Origin: JBBDIK01 sp964640385
GTDB taxonomy: Bacteria; Actinomycetota; UBA4738; JBBDHU01
Reading direction: 5' to 3'
DNA length: 64,000 nucleotides
Assembly (NCBI GenBank): GCA_964640385.1
Contig: CAZXFL010000011.1
Location: 1 to 64,000, forward strand
In this document: positions 60,077 through 64,000 of the stretch, one piece after another
Layout of the letters: each line of letters opens with the position of its first letter
Position numbering within the stretch: position 1 is the first letter of the stretch
Notes under the pieces: model-generated
Seen by the model: only the letters and a program-made list of their open reading frames with translations
Database searches by the model: none
What the model was told of the DNA's origin: nothing
Made by a program: the position numbers and the translations under genes

Positions 60077-61272
60077 GGGTCCTGTACTTCGACTGCATCG
60101 CCGGGATCTCCGGCGACATGACCTTGGGCGCGCTGCTGGACGCGGGCGCGGACCTCGACCAGATCCGCGGCGTGCTGGCGACGCTGCCGCTCGAGCCCTT
60201 CGAGCTGGCAACGGAGGAGATCGAGACACACGGTATCGTCGCGACGCGCGTCACCGTCACAACGCAGACCGCCGGTATCATCCGCACGTACGCGAGCATC
60301 CGGCAGCTGCTCGACCAAGGCGGTCTCGCGCCGGAGGCGCTCAGGATCGCCCAGCGGATCTTCCGCCGTCTGGCCGAGGCGGAGGCGCGGGTCCATCGGA
60401 GAGAGGTCGAGCAGGTCACGTTCCACGAGGTCGGCGCGGTGGACTCGATCGTCGACATCGCCGGAGCCGCGGTGGCCCTCGCCTCGTTCGGGGTCGAGCG
60501 CGTCTTCGCGTCGCCGGTACCGACCGGCTTCGGGCTGGTCAAGACCGAGCACGGCGCGATGCCCGTCCCCACTCCGGCTGTCATCGAACTCCTGCGCGGG
60601 GTCCCGATGTACTCCAAGGGGGTGCAGGCCGAGCTCGTCACCCCGACCGGCGCGGCGGTGCTGGCCGCGCTCTGCGAGGGCTACGGCGACATGCCCTCGA
60701 TGCAGGTCGACGCGGCAGGCTACGGGGTTGGCCACCTGGAACTGGACGATTTCCCGAACGTGTTGCGAGTCCTGATCGGGGAGGGCGCCGAGCGGACCAC
60801 CGCGCCCTCGGGGCCGTCGAACGCCACCACCGAGGTGGTGCTCGGCACGAACATCGACGACCTGAATCCCGAGCTGTACGGGTACGTGATCGAACAGCTT
60901 CTGGACGCGGGAGCGCAGGACGCCTGGCTCACCCCGATCGTGATGAAGAAGGGCCGGCCCGCCGTCACACTGTCGGTCCTGTGCTCGCCCAACCAGGAGG
61001 ACGCGATGCGGCGCGTCATCTTCCGCGAGACCGGAACCCTCGGGATCCGGTCGATGCCCGTGACGAAACACGCGCTGGACCGTGACATCATCAAGGTCGA
61101 CACGCGTTACGGACCCATCGCCGTCAAGATCGGGCACCTCGAGGACGGCTCGAAGACGTTCGCGCCGGAGTTCGAAGACTGCACCCACGCGGCGCGCGAA
61201 GCCGGCGTTCCGGCGAAGGAGATCTACCAGGAGGCGCTGCGGCTCGCTCGCGAGAACGAAGCCACCGACTGA
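60073..61272 (+). CDS. larC: Nickel insertion protein LarC (single-frame)
   Basis: 399 residues from GTG 60073, overlapping larB by 4 bp. N-terminal VRVLYFDCIAGISGDMTLGAL is the LarC hallmark; EQVTFHEVGAVDSIVDI, then TEHGAMPVPTPA, and NIDDLNPELYGYVIEQLL follow. LarC puts nickel into the pincer cofactor at the cost of CTP. In Lactobacillus plantarum larC is split by a programmed frameshift; here it is one continuous frame. Convergent with the SDR gene, 1 bp between the stops. Confidence 0.95.
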   Translation: MRVLYFDCIAGISGDMTLGALLDAGADLDQIRGVLATLPLEPFELATEEIETHGIVATRVTVTTQTAGIIRTYASIRQLLDQGGLAPEALRIAQRIFRRLAEAEARVHRREVEQVTFHEVGAVDSIVDIAGAAVALASFGVERVFASPVPTGFGLVKTEHGAMPVPTPAVIELLRGVPMYSKGVQAELVTPTGAAVLAALCEGYGDMPSMQVDAAGYGVGHLELDDFPNVLRVLIGEGAERTTAPSGPSNATTEVVLGTNIDDLNPELYGYVIEQLLDAGAQDAWLTPIVMKKGRPAVTLSVLCSPNQEDAMRRVIFRETGTLGIRSMPVTKHALDRDIIKVDTRYGPIAVKIGHLEDGSKTFAPEFEDCTHAAREAGVPAKEIYQEALRLARENEATD

Positions 61273-61273
61273 G

Positions 61274-62092
61274 TCAGTCTGCCGGCGAGGGTGGCGGTGG
61301 CGGAGGTTCGCCGAGGCCCCACGCGTCGAGGCCGCCGTCGATCACGACGCTGGTCCCGGTGATGTAGGACGCGGCATCCGTCGCCAGGAACGCGACCAGC
61401 GTCCCGATCTCCTCGGGCCGCCCGAGCCGTCCGAGCGGAACCTGGCCTGCCGAGTGATCCATCTCCTCATCACCGTAGGCCGCACGCGCTCCTTCCGTGT
61501 CGATGGAGCCGGCCGCGATGCAGACCGACCGGATCCCGTAGCGGCTCCATTCCAGCGCGAGTCCCTGCGCGAGGTTCTCGAGCGCTGCCCGGGCGGCCGA
61601 AGCGTGGACGAAACCGGGGATGCCGCGCCTCGGGCTGAACCCGATGAACACGACGAGCCCGTCGCGATTCGCGATCATCGAACGGGTCGCGACGGCGTGA
61701 GTGAGGTTCCACGCCGCGTCCACCGTTAGCCGGTGGACGGCCCGCCAGCCCTTGAGCGACACGTTCTCGGGCGTGTTCTCGAACTGTCCCCCAGCGTTGT
61801 TGACGAGGACGTGGACCCGGCCGAAGCGTTCGAGAACCACGGAGAGCATCGCGTCGGCCTCGTCCGGCTCCCGGATGTCGCAGGGGTGCACCAGGCACTC
61901 CCCACCGCCGGCCTCGATCAGCTTCCGCGTCTCCTCCAAGAGTTCCGCCCGCCGGCCGCAGACCGCAACCTTGGCACCGGTCCGGCTGAACTCCAGCGCG
62001 ATGGCACGGCCGATGCCGGTTCCGCCGCCGGTCACGAGCACGACGCGGCCGGCGTTGGCGTCGTCGACGAGTGGCGGGGTGTGGTCGGTCAC
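61274..62092 (-). CDS. Short-chain dehydrogenase/reductase (2,4-dienoyl-CoA reductase-like)
   Basis: 272 residues from GTG 62092. TGGGTGIGRAIA cofactor loop, NNAGG, and a C-terminal SYITGTSVVIDGG. The usual catalytic Y-x3-K is altered: the position reads HASAARAAL, so the Tyr is His and the Lys is Arg, the pattern being close to the DECR/TER-type enzymes (which use AAK). Activity therefore uncertain. Minus-strand -10-like TAGCAT (62100-62105) ends 7 nt before, sharing GCTAGC with the divergent gene's -10. Confidence 0.85.
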   Translation of the reverse strand: MTDHTPPLVDDANAGRVVLVTGGGTGIGRAIALEFSRTGAKVAVCGRRAELLEETRKLIEAGGGECLVHPCDIREPDEADAMLSVVLERFGRVHVLVNNAGGQFENTPENVSLKGWRAVHRLTVDAAWNLTHAVATRSMIANRDGLVVFIGFSPRRGIPGFVHASAARAALENLAQGLALEWSRYGIRSVCIAAGSIDTEGARAAYGDEEMDHSAGQVPLGRLGRPEEIGTLVAFLATDAASYITGTSVVIDGGLDAWGLGEPPPPPPSPAD

Positions 62093-62116
62093 GGCACGGA
62101 TGCTAGCGTGTTCGGC

Positions 62117-62401
62117 GTGATCGAGCTCTCGGACTGGGCACGCGACATCCTCCAGCGGTCCCACGCTGCCGCCGTCCGATTCAATCCCAAGGCCAAGATC
62201 CGCCTGGCCGGAGACGGCGGCAGCGTCCAGGCCGGACTCACAGAGGATCCTCCGCCCGACGACCAGCAGATCGTGGTGGGCGACTTCACGCTCTACGCGC
62301 AGGCCGGACTCGAGGGGCTGGTGGACATCGTCGAGCCGCACGACCAAGTGGTCCTTCGGCCGCCCGGGTCGACGCCGAATGAGAAGCCGGCGGACCACTG
62401 A
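62117..62401 (+). CDS. HesB/IscA-like small protein lacking cysteines
   Basis: 94 residues from GTG 62117. The pattern IELSDWARDILQRSHAAAV, FNPKAKIRL, then VVGDFTLYAQAGLEGL recalls the HesB/IscA beta barrel, but the three cysteines of Fe-S scaffold proteins are missing. Only a fold-level guess. A -10-like TAGCGT (62104-62109) ends 7 nt before the start. Confidence 0.45.
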   Translation: MIELSDWARDILQRSHAAAVRFNPKAKIRLAGDGGSVQAGLTEDPPPDDQQIVVGDFTLYAQAGLEGLVDIVEPHDQVVLRPPGSTPNEKPADH

Positions 62402-62465
62402 GCGCCGGCTGGGCCACCGAGGCTCGGGCTCGCCTCGTACCGTTCGGACTCTCTAGGATGGCGAC

Positions 62466-63188
62466 GTGACCATCTCACCTGAAGCGCTCGGCACGATCCT
62501 GGTGGTCGGCGCACACCCCGACGACGAGACCTACTTGACCGCGGGGCAGATGGCCGCCGCCGTCCGGAACAGGCAGCACGTCGCTACCGTCACCGCGACC
62601 CGCGGCGAGGAAGGTTCCTTCGACGAGGAGCGTTGGCCAACCTCGGAGATGGGCGCGGTCCGGGAGAAGGAACTGCTCGCGTCGCTGGAGGTCGTCGGCG
62701 TCGCCGACCACACCTGGCTGGACTACTACGACGGCACGTGCGCCGAGGTCGACCCCGCCGAAGGAACCGCGAAGGTCCGGGAACACATCGAGCGCGTCCG
62801 GCCGGACACGATCCTCACGTTCGGGCCCGACGGGATGACCGGCCACTCGGATCACAAGGCGGTCTGCGCGTGGACCACCACGGCCCTCGCGGAGGTGGGA
62901 ACGGCCGACACGTCGCTGTACTACGCGACCTACATCCAAGAGTGGGCGGACGAGTTCGTTCCGGTCATGAACCGGTTCAACGTCTTCATGGAGCCCGGGA
63001 CGCCCCCGATCACCCCGCGGGAAGAGTTGGCGATCGACTACGAACTCCCACCGGATATCCTCGATCTCAAGATGCGGGCTATCGAGTGTCACGTGAGCCA
63101 GGTCGAGGGGATGCTGAACGCGTTCGGCCACGACTTCTTCAACCAGGCGATGCGAGCGGAGTTCTTCCGGCGCGCCGAGGACGGCTGA
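62466..63188 (+). CDS. PIG-L family deacetylase (LmbE-like)
   Basis: 240 residues from GTG 62466. Zinc-binding AHPDDE (with HPDDE) near residue 15 and GHSDHKA about residue 125 are intact. Such enzymes deacetylate N-acetylglucosaminyl groups, such as mycothiol precursors (MshB, Mca). The exact substrate is not clear. -10-like TAGGAT lies 6 nt upstream of the GTG. Confidence 0.9.
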   Translation: MTISPEALGTILVVGAHPDDETYLTAGQMAAAVRNRQHVATVTATRGEEGSFDEERWPTSEMGAVREKELLASLEVVGVADHTWLDYYDGTCAEVDPAEGTAKVREHIERVRPDTILTFGPDGMTGHSDHKAVCAWTTTALAEVGTADTSLYYATYIQEWADEFVPVMNRFNVFMEPGTPPITPREELAIDYELPPDILDLKMRAIECHVSQVEGMLNAFGHDFFNQAMRAEFFRRAEDG

Positions 63189-63283
63189 GAACACCAAGAC
63201 CGGAGCCGCCATCGCGAGACCTGGCCTCCCTGATTCCGGGTACAGACGCATCTACCCGAAGGATGGTACGTTCCCGCCTTCAG

Positions 63284-63625
63284 ATGACCGACCTCGGCCT
63301 CGACCTCACCGACCCGAAGGTCGTCTGGGCCCGCCGCGCGATGGTGCAGATCGTCGACGTACGCGAGCCCCTCGAGTTCAACCAGGGCGCCATCGACGGT
63401 TCGGTCAACGTCTCCCTCGGCGAGCTGATGGCGGGTGGCGGCGAGTTCGACCCCGTGTACCCCGTGATCCTGGTCTGCAAGAGTGGCGCGCGCAGCGAGC
63501 TCGCAGCGCTCATGCTGCAGGCCCGCGGATTGAACGCCCACAACCTCGCCGGCGGCATGGAAGCGTGGGAGACCGACGGCTTCCCGTTCTCCGACGCCAC
63601 CGGCCAGGCCGGCCGGGTCGCCTAG
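63284..63625 (+). CDS. Rhodanese-domain protein
   Basis: 113 residues. Single rhodanese domain: VQIVDVREPLEFNQGAIDGSVNVSLGEL, active-site loop VCKSGARS with catalytic cysteine, then NLAGGMEAWE. Transfers sulfane sulfur or acts as a persulfide carrier. ATG 63284 preferred; ATG 63263 in frame is an alternative. Confidence 0.92.
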   Translation: MTDLGLDLTDPKVVWARRAMVQIVDVREPLEFNQGAIDGSVNVSLGELMAGGGEFDPVYPVILVCKSGARSELAALMLQARGLNAHNLAGGMEAWETDGFPFSDATGQAGRVA

Positions 63626-63674
63626 CCAACCCGGCTTCCCCTCCTCCGCACACCCGGCTACGCTCTGCAGTGCC

Positions 63675-64000
63675 GTGACCGACCAGACCCCGCCGCGCGA
63701 ACCCGAGCCCGAACGCGCGCCCGAGCCCGACGACGACCGGCCCCCGTTGCCGCCCGGGAGCTGGGTGCGTCAGAACGAGGGACTTGAGTTCGACCGCATC
63801 ATCTTCTTCACCGACGCGGTCTTCGCGATTGCGCTGACCCTGCTCGTCGTCGAGATCGGGGTACCCGCGCTCACCCCGGATGTCGATGCGCCCGCGACCA
63901 TGCTCGACGCCCTGAACGACAAGCTTCCGCAGTTCATCAGCTTCTTCATCGCGTTCATCCTGATCGCCAGGTACTGGGTCGCGCATCACATGATGTTCGC
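63675..64000 (+). CDS. TMEM175-type potassium channel (partial, N-terminus)
   Basis: Reads about 108 residues from GTG 63675 before the right edge. A Pro/Glu/Asp-rich cytoplasmic tail, then FDRIIFFTDAVFAIALTLLVVEIG, close to the FSDGVFAIAxTLLxLE signature of bacterial TMEM175 (DUF1211) channels, here with FTD. A second helix FISFFIAFILIARYWVAHHMMF follows. A -10-like TACGCT (63659-63664) ends 10 nt before the start. Confidence 0.85.
   Translation, partial: MTDQTPPREPEPERAPEPDDDRPPLPPGSWVRQNEGLEFDRIIFFTDAVFAIALTLLVVEIGVPALTPDVDAPATMLDALNDKLPQFISFFIAFILIARYWVAHHMMF

Overview
This is a 64-kb stretch of high-GC DNA, apparently a scaffolded draft or metagenome contig: two runs of exactly 100 N interrupt genes at 29700-29799 and 34031-34130. 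The gene content points to an Actinomycetota member outside the well-studied genera. The evidence is a WhiB-type Fe-S regulator, PASTA-containing PBP, HemY-type porphyrin oxidase, SelA/SelB, Tat-exported proteins, many GTG starts, and a set of genes whose -10 box sits about 7 nt before the start codon. I cannot name a genus.

Layout. 0-5.8 kb: end of a sugar ABC importer, two tandem secreted Asp-box (BNR) proteins, an orphan nuoD. 5.8-15.5 kb: secreted phosphatase, selA-selB, RidA, WhiB, NfeD, bifunctional PBP, YqeY. 15.5-25.2 kb: metallophosphoesterase, small metabolic genes, GT4, tRNA-Pro, hemY, NlpC/P60 and M23 peptidoglycan hydrolases, rpsD, a DUF2182-DUF1326 pair. 25.2-31.7 kb: a tightly overlapping operon (acyl-CoA reductase/HAD, alcohol dehydrogenase, LarA-like enzyme, PlsC acyltransferase, TetR) headed by twin palindromic operators. 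31.8-41.3 kb: DUF2330 and cupredoxin genes, asd-lysC, recR-dnaX, a large Alu-type SRP RNA, two tRNA-Ser, tadA, pepA.

41.3-47.6 kb: the most novel-looking block. A TetR gene faces two very large exported proteins, each with two copies of an unrecognised repeat of about 430 residues; one of the genes carries a frameshift. The same CCTGAGT-type palindrome precedes both the regulator and the secreted-protein operon. 47.7-54.2 kb: DUF4395-thioredoxin, a tRNA-Arg with a 44-nt duplicated 3' half flanking a transporter gene, further tRNA-Ser genes, a pectate-lyase-like Tat protein, a GT-C membrane protein. 54.2-64 kb: two related PilX-like exported proteins, serS, bactofilin, larB-larC, SDR, PIG-L deacetylase, rhodanese and the start of a TMEM175 channel gene.

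Functional links: LarB and LarC could supply the nickel-pincer cofactor to the LarA-like protein 30 kb away. The window holds four tRNA-Ser isoacceptors (GGA, CGA, GCT, TGA) plus SerS and SelA, all acting on seryl-tRNA. I saw no rRNA, CRISPR array, transposase or integrase.
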